Below are positions 19,235-27,862 of a DNA stretch of 64,000 nucleotides, piece by piece; positions within the stretch are counted from its first letter, which is position 1, and every line of letters begins with the position of its first letter. Source of the DNA: Mycobacterium sp. 1081908.1 (GTDB lineage Bacteria > Actinomycetota > Actinomycetes > Mycobacteriales > Mycobacteriaceae); NCBI RefSeq assembly GCF_001673535.1, contig NZ_LZLY01000068.1, positions 1 through 64,000 of the forward strand. The letters run 5' to 3'. The notes beneath the pieces are model-generated. The model was not told the origin of the DNA, did no database searches, and saw nothing but the letters and a program-made list of their open reading frames with translations. A program made the translations under genes and the position numbers.

Positions 19235-20023
19235 ATGAACGATCCACGTCGACCCGAGCGGTTTAGTCCCCCTCAACCGGGGTCAGGACCGACCGGGCGG
19301 CAGGGTTACCCGTATCCGCCCGCCGACCCCGCGTATGCCGACCAGGCGGGGCCCTACGCGCCCACCTACGGCGGGTATGGCCCGCAATGGGCGTCCAGCC
19401 TGAACGACACCAAGCAGCTGCCCCCCTACTGGCAGCAGGAGGTGCCGCCGACGGGCGAGGCGCCGCCGGTTGGAGCGCCGCCCCCGCCGCCGGGAGGCCG
19501 GAAGCCGCCGCGCTGGCTGTGGATTGGCGCCAGTGTGGCGGTGCTTCTGGCCGTCGCGCTGGTGATCGCGCTGGTGTTGGTCAACGACGCGATCAGGACC
19601 CAGACCGTCGTGCCACCGCTGCCGGCCATGCCCGGGTCGACCGAGGAAACGCCGACGCCCACCCCTTCGACCCGGACGACCCCGCCGTCGCGCACCTTCC
19701 GGCCCCTGCCGCCGCCGACGGCGTCGGGCACGCCCCCGGAGACGACCGGCCCGGTGGAGATGCAAGACGTCGTCTATAACGTCACCGGCGAGGGCCGCGC
19801 GCTCAGCATCGTCTACATCGGCACCGGCGACATGTTGCAGACCGAGTTCAACGTCGCGCTGCCGTGGAGCAAAGAGGTCAGCCTGTCCAAGTCGGCCGCC
19901 CATCCGCCGAACGTCACGGTCGTCAACTTCGGCCACAACGTCACCTGCTCGCTGACCATCGGCGGGGTTCAGGTGAGCCAGCGCGAAGGGGCAGGCCTGA
20001 CGGTGTGCGACGCGCGAGGCTAG
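19235..20023 (+). CDS. proline-rich membrane protein with MmpS-like domain (Rv2507 type)
   Basis: I place the start at the ATG at 19235 because Rv2507 also begins MNDPRRP; an in-frame GTG at 19229 is possible and neither has an ideal ribosome site. The first 95 residues or so are disordered and rich in Pro, Gly and Tyr. One transmembrane helix follows (WLWIGASVAVLLAVALVIAL), then a Pro/Thr-rich linker, and the last 90 residues form a secreted beta domain like that of MmpS proteins (VVYNVTGEGRALSIVYIG, then CSLTIGGVQVS). MmpS proteins partner MmpL transporters, but none is adjacent here. Its stop overlaps the convergent MFS gene by 4 bp. Confidence 0.8.
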   Translation: MNDPRRPERFSPPQPGSGPTGRQGYPYPPADPAYADQAGPYAPTYGGYGPQWASSLNDTKQLPPYWQQEVPPTGEAPPVGAPPPPPGGRKPPRWLWIGASVAVLLAVALVIALVLVNDAIRTQTVVPPLPAMPGSTEETPTPTPSTRTTPPSRTFRPLPPPTASGTPPETTGPVEMQDVVYNVTGEGRALSIVYIGTGDMLQTEFNVALPWSKEVSLSKSAAHPPNVTVVNFGHNVTCSLTIGGVQVSQREGAGLTVCDARG

Positions 20024-21336
20024 GCCTGCGCGGGCTGTTCGGCGCGCGCCGGAACCCGAACCACCAGCATCGCCACCAGTCCGGCGGTCAGCACCAGGCA
20101 GATCCCGGCGATGCCCGCGCGCACGGTGCCGAATACGTCGACGAATACGGAGAACAGCCATGGCGCCACGAACGCGACGGCCCGTCCCGTCATCGTGTAG
20201 AGGCCGAACGCGACGCCTTCCCCGCCGTCCTTCGCCAGCTGCAGCAACAGTGCGCGCGACGACGCCAGGGAAGGCCCGACGAACACGGCCAACAGCAGCC
20301 CGCACGCCCAGAACGCGTGCGGACCGGACACCGCCATCATGGTGGCCGACACGGCGATGAGCGCGACCAGCGACCCGACGATGACGGGTTTGGATCCGAT
20401 CCGGTGGTCGACGAACCCGCCGGTCATCGCGCCGATCGCGGCCACCACGCTGGCCGCCACGCCGAACACCAGCACATCGGCCTGGGACAGGCCGTACACG
20501 TTGACGCCGAGCACGGCGCCGAAGCCGAAGATGGCCGCCAGCCCGTCCCGGAACAGCGCGCTGGCCCCCAGGAAATAGACCAGGTTGCGGTCGCGGCGCC
20601 ATTCCGTGCGCACCTCTGCCCACAGCTTGCGATAGCCGCCCAGCATGCTGGTCGGTCGCGACGTCTCGCCGGAGTCCGGCAGCCGGTGGGCGACGAACAG
20701 CAGCGGCAGCGCCAGCACGGCGAACCACGCCGCCGTCAGCAGCATCGCCGCCCGGACATAAAGCCCGTCGTGGACGGGCACGTGCAGGAGCCCGCGCACC
20801 GGGCCGGTGCCGGCGATGAAACCGAAATAGACGAGCAGCAGCAGGACCACGCTGCCGGTAAACCCGGAGGCCGCGCCGAGGCCGGAGATGCGCCCCGCCG
20901 TCTGCGGCGTCGAGACCTGACGCAGCATCGCGTTGTAGGGGACGCCGGCGAGATCCCCGCACGCGGCCGTGGCCGACAGCAGCACCAAGCCCGCCCAGAG
21001 GTAGCTGGGATCGTCGCGGATCAGGAACATCGAGCTGGTCGACGCGACCGCGAGACCGGTCAACACCGTCAACACCACCCGCCGACGGTGCGGGGCTTCC
21101 ACCCACACCCCCACGACCGGCGCCAACACCGCGATGGTCAACCCCGCGACCGCGAGCGAGCGGCCGAGCCAACTCGCGGGCGACGTGCCACCGGACATTC
21201 CCGCCCCGACGCTGCCGGTCAGGTAGACCGAGAAGACGAAGGTTGCCACGATCGCGTTCATGCCGAGGGAGCCGCAGTCCCACAGCGCCCACGCCACCAC
21301 TTGCGATGGCACGGGTGTGGCCGGACGCTGACTCAT
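20020..21336 (-). CDS. MFS transporter, UMF1/Atg22-like (Rv2508c type)
   Basis: The ATG at 21336 gives 438 residues; the longer open frame lies within the divergent gene. About twelve membrane segments are visible, with WALWDCGSLGMNAIVATFVFS at the N-terminus, typical of the Atg22/UMF1 branch of the major facilitator superfamily. Family members in bacteria have undefined substrates, though eukaryotic Atg22 exports amino acids. It is divergent from the mycolate reductase gene with only 43 bp between starts, so they share a promoter region. Confidence 0.87.
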   Translation of the reverse strand: MSQRPATPVPSQVVAWALWDCGSLGMNAIVATFVFSVYLTGSVGAGMSGGTSPASWLGRSLAVAGLTIAVLAPVVGVWVEAPHRRRVVLTVLTGLAVASTSSMFLIRDDPSYLWAGLVLLSATAACGDLAGVPYNAMLRQVSTPQTAGRISGLGAASGFTGSVVLLLLVYFGFIAGTGPVRGLLHVPVHDGLYVRAAMLLTAAWFAVLALPLLFVAHRLPDSGETSRPTSMLGGYRKLWAEVRTEWRRDRNLVYFLGASALFRDGLAAIFGFGAVLGVNVYGLSQADVLVFGVAASVVAAIGAMTGGFVDHRIGSKPVIVGSLVALIAVSATMMAVSGPHAFWACGLLLAVFVGPSLASSRALLLQLAKDGGEGVAFGLYTMTGRAVAFVAPWLFSVFVDVFGTVRAGIAGICLVLTAGLVAMLVVRVPARAEQPAQA

Positions 21337-21379
21337 GCCCGGCACTCTATTGGGTGCGAGGCTGTCTACCATGGGCCGC

Positions 21380-22186
21380 ATGCCGGTCCCAGCCCCCAGT
21401 CCCGACGCACGCGCCGTTGTCACCGGAGCGTCGCAAAACATCGGAGCGGCGCTGGCCACCGAGCTCGCCGCCCGCGGGCACAACCTGATCGTCACAGCGC
21501 GACGCGAGGATCTGCTCAACGAGCTGGCCGCGCGGCTGACCGACAAGTACGGCGTGGTGGTCGAAGTGCGCGCCGCCGACCTGGCCGACCCGACGGAACG
21601 GGCGAAGCTGTGCGACGAGCTCGCCGCCCGCCCCATCTCGATCCTGTGCGCCAACGCGGGCACCGCGACGTTCGGTCCGGTCGCCGCCCTTGACCCAGCG
21701 GGCGAGAAGGCACAGGTGCAGCTGAACGTTCTTGGGGTGCATGACCTTACGTTGGCGGTGCTACCGGGTATGGTCGAGCGCAAGGCCGGCGGCATCCTGA
21801 TTTCCGGTTCGGCCGCGGGCAATTCGCCGATCCCCTACAACGCCACCTACGCGGCCACCAAGGCGTTCGCCAACACGTTCAGCGAATCGCTGCGCGGCGA
21901 ATTGCGCGCCTCGGGTGTGCACGTCACGGTGTTGGCTCCGGGACCCGTACGCACCGACCTACCCGATCAGGCCGAACGGTCGCTGGTCGAAAAGCTGGTG
22001 CCCGATTTCCTGTGGATCTCGACCGAGCACACCGCCCAGATCTCCCTGGATGCGTTGGAGCGCAACAAGATGCGCGTCGTCCCGGGGTTGACGTCCAAGG
22101 CGATGTCGGTGGCGAGCGGGTATGGCCCTCGCGCCATCGTGGCGCCGATCGTGGGAAGTTTCTACAAGAAGCTCGGCGGCGGGTAG
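21380..22186 (+). CDS. cmrA: short-chain dehydrogenase, mycolate reductase (Rv2509/CmrA)
   Basis: The ATG at 21380 gives 268 residues, equal to Rv2509. The Rossmann motif is VVTGASQNIGAALA, with CANAG, the serine at ISGSAAGN and the catalytic YAATK (Tyr-x-x-x-Lys). Work on the corynebacterial and M. smegmatis counterparts showed this enzyme reduces the beta-keto intermediate to mature mycolic acid in the last step of mycolate synthesis. The strong match to Rv2509 and the conserved neighbourhood make the call secure. The gene ends where the island at 22.2 kb begins. Confidence 0.9.
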   Translation: MPVPAPSPDARAVVTGASQNIGAALATELAARGHNLIVTARREDLLNELAARLTDKYGVVVEVRAADLADPTERAKLCDELAARPISILCANAGTATFGPVAALDPAGEKAQVQLNVLGVHDLTLAVLPGMVERKAGGILISGSAAGNSPIPYNATYAATKAFANTFSESLRGELRASGVHVTVLAPGPVRTDLPDQAERSLVEKLVPDFLWISTEHTAQISLDALERNKMRVVPGLTSKAMSVASGYGPRAIVAPIVGSFYKKLGGG

Positions 22187-22694
22187 GGCTGGCTCCCAAA
22201 TTCGTCATATCCCGCTCTGGCCCAAGGCGATCCGACCTGCCTCACATGCCGTTGGAACTCTTCGCCACTTCACCGTCGCAGCAGCTTCTGATCGACAATG
22301 TCATCATCGATGAGGTTTGGAGACGGCAAACTCATGATTGCCTAGACCGTGACGGGCCCGTCGCATAAGTTTCGGATAATTGCCATTGCTGAGAGCCGCA
22401 TCAGGAACTACCCGAGAATTGGCGAATCATTTAATCGGCGTGGCGCCCGATCGGACGATGCGAAGTTTACGGGTACTTCTCTCGGATCGCACACATCGCA
22501 GTCGATGTATTCACACTGCCGACCGAAGCTGTGCTGCGCGACAGTGATCAACAATGTCGAGGCAAGCGGGCCGGGAATTTTGTTTCGTCGTGTAGCGCTA
22601 TCGTGATGCCACCAACGATGTCGTCGACCGCACCACCGTCGGCTACCGTGGCCAAACTCTGGCCCATGAAGAAGTGGCCGGAGGCCGATGAGTT
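22187..22694. other. gene-free left part of the island (508 bp)
   Basis: This stretch begins straight after the mycolate reductase stop, and its base composition drops in GC relative to the backbone. I find no open frame with a credible ribosome site and no RNA gene. A short open tail ends at about 22700 in the plus frame but has no recognisable motif. I looked for a repeat of it near the right boundary and saw none. Confidence 0.45.
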
Positions 22695-24373
22695 CTAGCC
22701 GATTTTTCTTGGTTTCACTTCAAGTGCCTGCAACTTTGCTTCGTCCACGCCGTAGCCGTTTCGCATGACACCATGCATTGCAGTCCTCAGCCTCGCTAGG
22801 AAATCGTTCGTCGCAACGGGGTTGGCCTGAGTCCAATGCGTCCACGGGTTATATGGTTTCGCCGTGGTGGAGATGATCTGCTGGAACTGTTCCCCTTTGT
22901 AGAACCTCTTGAACACCTCTCTGGGCTTCTTGGAACCAGTGTAAGCGCTTAATCGTTGTTTAAGATCGACGACATTGCCCGTCACGTTGAACTCATTGAT
23001 CACCTCACGCGCTGCATTGGTGAAAACCACTCGCGTGAACTGTAGATCATTCATCCAAAAGGGATCATCGGCAGCAAGGTTGTAAAGGTGTTGAAAGATC
23101 AGCTGGTCCGGCGGCAGGTCGCCGGGCAGCAAGACCACGGTTTTCGAAGCTGCGGGGGGTTGATCTCCGTCAAGACAGATGATGCTGTTTTGTGAGAATT
23201 CCGGCACGTGATTCTTGATCAACTGAACATAATTGGAACACCCCATGGTAATCTGCGACAGCGGATTAGTGAACTTTTTGATCGGCTGCCTGTAAACGAG
23301 GGCCGCGAAGAAGTCGGCGGCTTCCTTGTCCTCGAAGTAAACACGTATGCGAGGCAGCGATACTCCAGATTCGAGCTTAATAGTCTTGGTGGTGATGTCG
23401 GCGCTGATTTGCCCCCACGACCAGTCTTGCATTACCTGAACGTCGCCGTATGTGTCACTAAGGTAAATCGTTTTGAATTTCCTCCTGAATTTTTGACTTT
23501 GCTCATAGGCGTGTTCGATGAGGACGGGAGAATGCGAAGTCATGATGATCTGGATGTCGAGGTCCACGCATGCGCGCGCGAAAACCTTCCACAGGTTGAT
23601 CTGCGCCGACGGGAATAAACCGGCGTCAGCCTCGTCGATCAAGAGCAAGCCACCCTTATAGTCGGGATACTCTTCCTTCAACTTGCCAAATGACATCAAC
23701 GCCAGTGCGATTTGCCCTGCATTGTCTTCGCCGGCCGAGACCGACTCCTGATCGTAATCAATACCATGCGCCACGGCAGAGCTAATTGTCCCGTCTGTTC
23801 CAGTAGCTTGCGCAGAATCTCTATTGAGGATCTCGTTGGTGAGCTTCAGAAAGTCCTGCACGTGCTGGTTGAGATAGGCGAAACTGCCGACATTATATTC
23901 TCGGGCCGCAATGGGGAACAATCGCTTCAAACTCAAAAAGATTACGGGATGCGTGAAGTTTCTGCTGGTATTTTTTTCCCAGATGCCGTGCTGTTATTCC
24001 TGACCACCGGGCGCGGCTTGTTCTGCCGCCGCATGAGTTCCAACCTGGCCGTAGCAGCCTCATCGGTGTAACCGTCATGCAATTCGATGTTGACTGTCAT
24101 TGACCCTGGCACGTCGAAGGTCTCAGACATTCGGAAGTGTTCGCTGTACAGGGATTTGAACGCGCCCCCAGTGATTTGCTGGAATGAAAGCGAGGTATTC
24201 GAGACATAGTCCCTCTCGAAGCTAAAAATTTGCGCGGCGATGCCAAGAATCGAGGATTTGGATGTGCCGTTCTTGCCGCATACGACGGTAATGTGGTCTC
24301 CAAGTTCGACTTCGACGTCGTGGAGTGCTCGAAAACGCTCGATCAACAACTTCTTGAGTTGCGTCTTGGACAT
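22695..24373 (-). pseudogene. OLD-family ATPase with TOPRIM nuclease domain, split by a -1 frameshift
   Basis: Two frames together make one protein of about 560 residues. The first (23942-24373, ATG 24373) holds the ATPase N-terminus with Walker A GKNGTSKSS. The second (about 22695-23993) holds the signature SAGEDN, Walker B LLLIDEADAGL, the switch histidine in MTSHSPVL, and a TOPRIM-like nuclease domain (RVYFEDKEAADFF and ICLDGDQPP, supplying the Glu and Asp-x-Asp metal ligands). OLD proteins such as GajA are ATP-regulated nucleases in anti-phage systems. The frames join between 23945 and 23993, where a T7 run at 23971-23977 (A7 in the gene) occurs; one more A would restore the frame. No UvrD-type partner is next to it. 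It is lower in GC than the backbone. Confidence 0.75.
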
Positions 24374-24727
24374 CAGCCACCCTCGAGCGGAGTCTGACAC
24401 CAAAGGTTGCGGTTCACGTCGATGGGCACCTCCGTCGGCGACTGTGCAGCGGTCCTATGGCCGGCACTCGGCTTCACCCGTTGGAGTGAGGGAATGGCCG
24501 GCCGTGTCCGAGAGCATAGGCAGGTTTGACCCTCAGGTGCAGCTAACAGCACCGTTCGTTGCGGAGCGAAGTTTGACCAGATCCTGGCAAGGAGAGCGTC
24601 GCCTCGAAGTCGTGTCCGGTGGACGGCGGTCCGCGCTACATCTTCGAATGGCCGACGATCCTCCGAGCACGCTGACTACACTCGCTGCTCATGCACTGGA
24701 TCTTTGCCTCTGCCCGACGGGAGCAGG
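24374..24727. other. divergent promoter region between OLD-type gene and ParB-domain gene
   Basis: The gap is about 350 bp between genes transcribed away from each other, so it should hold both promoters. I see no strong palindrome or RNA gene. An ATG at 24691 opens another frame and is not used by the ParB-domain gene. Confidence 0.45.
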
Positions 24728-26212
24728 GTGTCGGCTGAGGCAGCGCCGCAGGTCGCCGAGCTCGGACACGTCCGGCTGGTCGAACTATCGTGGGCCGACC
24801 TAGTCCTGGATGAAGAGAATCCACGCCTAGAAGAGGGCGGCGAGACCACGCGGGAATCCATCAACGCCCTGATCGAACTCGACGCGACAAAGCAGATCAA
24901 CATTGCGCGTGACATCGCCGAGTCCGGAACCCTCAGTCCGTTCGAGCTTCCCGGGGTGATCCTCGAAAACGGCCTGTACATCGTGGTGGAGGGGAACCGC
25001 CGTGTAGCGGCGTTGAAGATGCTTAAATCCCCAGACCTCATCGACGACCAGCGGATCCGCCGGCGCGTCGAGGCGATCATTTCCGCAAATGGGGCCGGGC
25101 CTGATGACGTGGCCTGCTCACTGTTCGAGAACCGCGAATCGGCAAGGCGGTGGATCGAACTCCGGCATAGCGGGGAGAACGAGGGCCGCGGCCTCAGCCC
25201 CTGGACGACCGATATGGCAGAGCGGTTCAACCCCACGCCAGGATCGCAAACGGGCCTCGCAATGCAGCTTCGCGATCTTATGGCAAATGCGTACCCCGAC
25301 GATGCCCAACTGCTCGGGCACCTCACGACAATCTTTCGCGGAGGATACAATACAGCCGGAGCTCGTGTGCGGCGTCGTGTGACTACCCTCGGACGCCTCG
25401 TTCAGCCCAAGCAGATGCAAGAGGCGTTCGGTTACAAGATCGAGCGCGCTAGTGGTGTCATCCGCGTGGTCGGGCCGGAGCAGGCGGTGCACGCGGCCTT
25501 CCGAAAAATCATCTTCGATGTGTCCGAGGGTATGACCGCTCGCGACATCAACAATCAGGACCTGGTCAGTAACTACATAGCCAGCATCGCGCACTTGAAA
25601 ATGCCTGACGGCTCGGCCACTTCGCCCAATTCTCCTAACCCAGCGCCGCCAGCGGCTGGTCAACCAACACCAGGGGGAAGCACACTACCCGCGGCGGGCG
25701 GCGGGGGTTCACAGCCGACGCCACAGCCATCGCCTCCGCCCGCCCCGACGGCGCGTCGCCAACGACCGAGATCCGAACAACGCATCTTCCAGGGCTTGCG
25801 CCTCACGAAGTTCCAACTTCGCACTTCCGACACGCTTGTTCAGGCACAGCGGCTAGACATCGATGAAATGACCCTGGTCGCTGGCGTCATGGTGCGCGTC
25901 ATCGTCGAACTCTGCGTTACCGAGGCAATCGATAAGCTCAGCCTGACGGTGGTCGGCCGCTCGACGTTACGGAACAAGTTGAAAGCTGTTCTACAGCATC
26001 TTGATCCGCAAATCGAACACTCACAGAACCGCGGGTCACGGCTTGCTGCAGCCTGGATGGATAGCCAGAAGGACAATGCCACCAACGGACTAGGCGTCGA
26101 CATGATGAACGCGTACGTGCACAGCTTCACCCAGAGAGGAGGACCGGCCGACGTTCGGGCGCTGAGTCACCACTACCGGCCGCTCTTGGAGGACCTGGAC
26201 GCGGCGCTGTGA
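24728..26212 (+). CDS. ParB-like (ParB/Srx fold) domain protein
   Basis: I favour the GTG at 24728 (GGGAG upstream); a TTG at 24704 is in frame. The N-terminal domain (about 10-110) has the ParB-like nuclease/nucleotide fold features LVLDEENPRL and VVEGNRRVAALKML (the EGxRR box). A middle helical region follows, then a Pro/Gly/Ser-rich linker (about residues 300-350) and a C-terminal helical domain that could oligomerise. Such domains occur in chromosome partition, phage and defence proteins. It is not a classic ParB: there is no ParA partner. It is followed 85 bp later by a DNA methylase on the same strand. The specific function is unknown. Confidence 0.72.
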   Translation: MSAEAAPQVAELGHVRLVELSWADLVLDEENPRLEEGGETTRESINALIELDATKQINIARDIAESGTLSPFELPGVILENGLYIVVEGNRRVAALKMLKSPDLIDDQRIRRRVEAIISANGAGPDDVACSLFENRESARRWIELRHSGENEGRGLSPWTTDMAERFNPTPGSQTGLAMQLRDLMANAYPDDAQLLGHLTTIFRGGYNTAGARVRRRVTTLGRLVQPKQMQEAFGYKIERASGVIRVVGPEQAVHAAFRKIIFDVSEGMTARDINNQDLVSNYIASIAHLKMPDGSATSPNSPNPAPPAAGQPTPGGSTLPAAGGGGSQPTPQPSPPPAPTARRQRPRSEQRIFQGLRLTKFQLRTSDTLVQAQRLDIDEMTLVAGVMVRVIVELCVTEAIDKLSLTVVGRSTLRNKLKAVLQHLDPQIEHSQNRGSRLAAAWMDSQKDNATNGLGVDMMNAYVHSFTQRGGPADVRALSHHYRPLLEDLDAAL

Positions 26213-26297
26213 ACTTGGTGGCCACCGCGGCGGTAACGCGATATCATCAGCACGTGGATAGCGGTCGGATACGTTGCCTATCAATGTCATTGCCTTT

Positions 26298-27173
26298 ATG
26301 AGGTACATCAGTCCGCTCCGGTATCCCGGTGGAAAAGCTCGCATCGCCCCGTTCGCCGCAGAACTATTGGCGTTGCAAAATCCACGCCCGCACCGCTACG
26401 CAGAACCGTTCGCCGGCGGGGCAGGAACTGCTCTAACGCTCCTTGTCGGTGAGCATGTCGATGCCATTCACATTAACGACCTCAACCCCGGGATAGCGGC
26501 GTTCTGGCGATGCGTGTTCAACCAAACCAAACGGCTGATCAAACGCGTCAAGGACACCGAAGTAAGTCTAGAGACTTGGTACCTCGCCCGTGAGATCTAT
26601 GACCACCCAACGCGGCATTGTGACCTGGAATTGGGATTCGCGACGTTCTTTCTCAACCGGTGCAACCGATCTGGCATATTGAATGCTCGTCCCATCGGGG
26701 GCCTAGAACAGACGGGTATGTGGAAGATCGACGCTCGCTTCAATCGGGAGAATCTCTCCGAGAGAATCGCCTACATCGGGTCATACCGACGCCGTGTCGA
26801 ACTGACCGAACTTGACGCCCGAGACTTCCTCACGAGATTGTCCCCGCATCGACGCGACGTGCTCGTGTACGTTGACCCGCCATACCTCGGCCAAGGTGAC
26901 GATCTCTACCTCGACCGGCTCAGCGCGGGAGACCATCACGACCTCGCGACCAAGCTGCAGCACTCCAAGTTAAAGTGGTTCCTCACCTACGATGCTGACG
27001 ACCGCGTGACGGACGAACTCTACGTCAACTTCAGATGTGCAGAGTTCGACATCAAACACACAGCCCAGGTGAACCACATGGGCACCGAATTCGTCGTCTT
27101 CGCAGACACCATCAGCGTGCCCGACGACTTGCAGGTCTTGGCCACCGCCAAAGGTCGATGGATTGTTGCTTAA
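26298..27173 (+). CDS. D12-class adenine-specific DNA methyltransferase (Dam type)
   Basis: The ATG at 26298 gives 291 residues; a TTG at 26274 is an alternative. Motifs of the D12 class occur in the usual order: motif X PLRYPGGKARI, motif I AEPFAGGAGTAL (SAM binding), motif II INDLNPGI, a target-recognition middle part (FFLNRCNRSGILNARP), and motif IV VYVDPPYLG (catalytic). The enzyme would methylate N6 of adenine in a short sequence that cannot be predicted. It is 85 bp downstream of the ParB-domain gene on the same strand, so they are probably one operon. No standard endonuclease is adjacent, though the divergent OLD-type gene is a candidate. Confidence 0.88.
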   Translation: MRYISPLRYPGGKARIAPFAAELLALQNPRPHRYAEPFAGGAGTALTLLVGEHVDAIHINDLNPGIAAFWRCVFNQTKRLIKRVKDTEVSLETWYLAREIYDHPTRHCDLELGFATFFLNRCNRSGILNARPIGGLEQTGMWKIDARFNRENLSERIAYIGSYRRRVELTELDARDFLTRLSPHRRDVLVYVDPPYLGQGDDLYLDRLSAGDHHDLATKLQHSKLKWFLTYDADDRVTDELYVNFRCAEFDIKHTAQVNHMGTEFVVFADTISVPDDLQVLATAKGRWIVA

Positions 27174-27379
27174 AGCAACGGCTCGCAGTCTTGGCTATAC
27201 GACGACGTCGTCGGGAGTGGCTTCCTCCCCGTCCTGGTCGATAAAACCTCAGTAACGTGACCACACGGTAGCTTGAGCGGAGATGGGACGAGGGCGCTCG
27301 CGCGCCATGTTTCGGATTCTTCAACAGCAATCACATTGGCTGGGTCCAGCCACACCACTACCTTCTTGCTGCAACGCAC
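27170..27379 (-). CDS. small cysteine-containing protein, possible gene or remnant
   Basis: This 69-residue frame starts at a GTG at 27379 and reads RCSKKVVVWLDPANVIAVEES, then KLPCGHVTEVLS. The open frame extends upstream past the GTG without a standard start codon, and adds a cysteine before the CxxC-like pair, so the true start may be lost. The residue composition looks protein-like and is different from its reading-frame neighbours, suggesting a small zinc-ribbon protein of the island. The overlap with the methylase stop (4 bp) is short. It could equally be a decayed fragment. Confidence 0.3.
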   Translation of the reverse strand: MRCSKKVVVWLDPANVIAVEESETWRASALVPSPLKLPCGHVTEVLSTRTGRKPLPTTSSYSQDCEPLL

Positions 27380-27862
27380 ACACGAAGGCCTGCCGACGAC
27401 GGTTGTGACCTCTGCCGGAAAACAAACACCTCTCCGTTGGTCATCGATAGCGCCCCTGCGGGCTCTTGTGGGCTACCTCAACGATAGGAGCCCCCACTGC
27501 GGGGAGTCGGCGGCTTCGATCCAATTCTGACCAGCGATCGCGGCGAAGTCGTCGAACGAACCCTCAGTAAACGCCTCGGCCCCTAACCGGAAGTACCCAC
27601 GGGGCGGACCTGATCCGCGTTGCCGCAGCCTTCGATCGCCGCTCGGGCGCACAGGTTAGACGCCTCGCCCGAAGGCTTAATGTCACGAGAACCGCTGTTA
27701 TCCATGTAGAAGCAACTTTCTGCTCTCGCGGTTGACGCTCCCCTGGCTTGAGGTCCAGACAAGTCTCTGTCCGGCGACGCAAAAGATGGCGCGGTCCGGG
27801 TTTTCGGCAATAAATGACCTGAAAAGATGCTTCATTTTGGAGAAGGAAACTTGCCGTAGGCG
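27380..27862. other. right end of the island, no confident gene
   Basis: About 480 bp separates the last island frame from the Rv2510c-type gene. A 75-residue minus frame at 27583-27810 lacks a ribosome site and any motif. I see no integrase, no tRNA fragment and no clear direct repeat matching the left boundary. Confidence 0.4.

Noticed and set aside
22570..22700. A short open tail ending near 22700 (plus frame)
   Set aside because: It has no start with a ribosome site and no recognisable motif.
27583..27810. A 75-residue minus-strand frame, and a GTGCGCCC stretch that recalls group II intron 5' ends
   Set aside because: There is no ribosome site or protein motif, and no intron domain V or reverse transcriptase is nearby.
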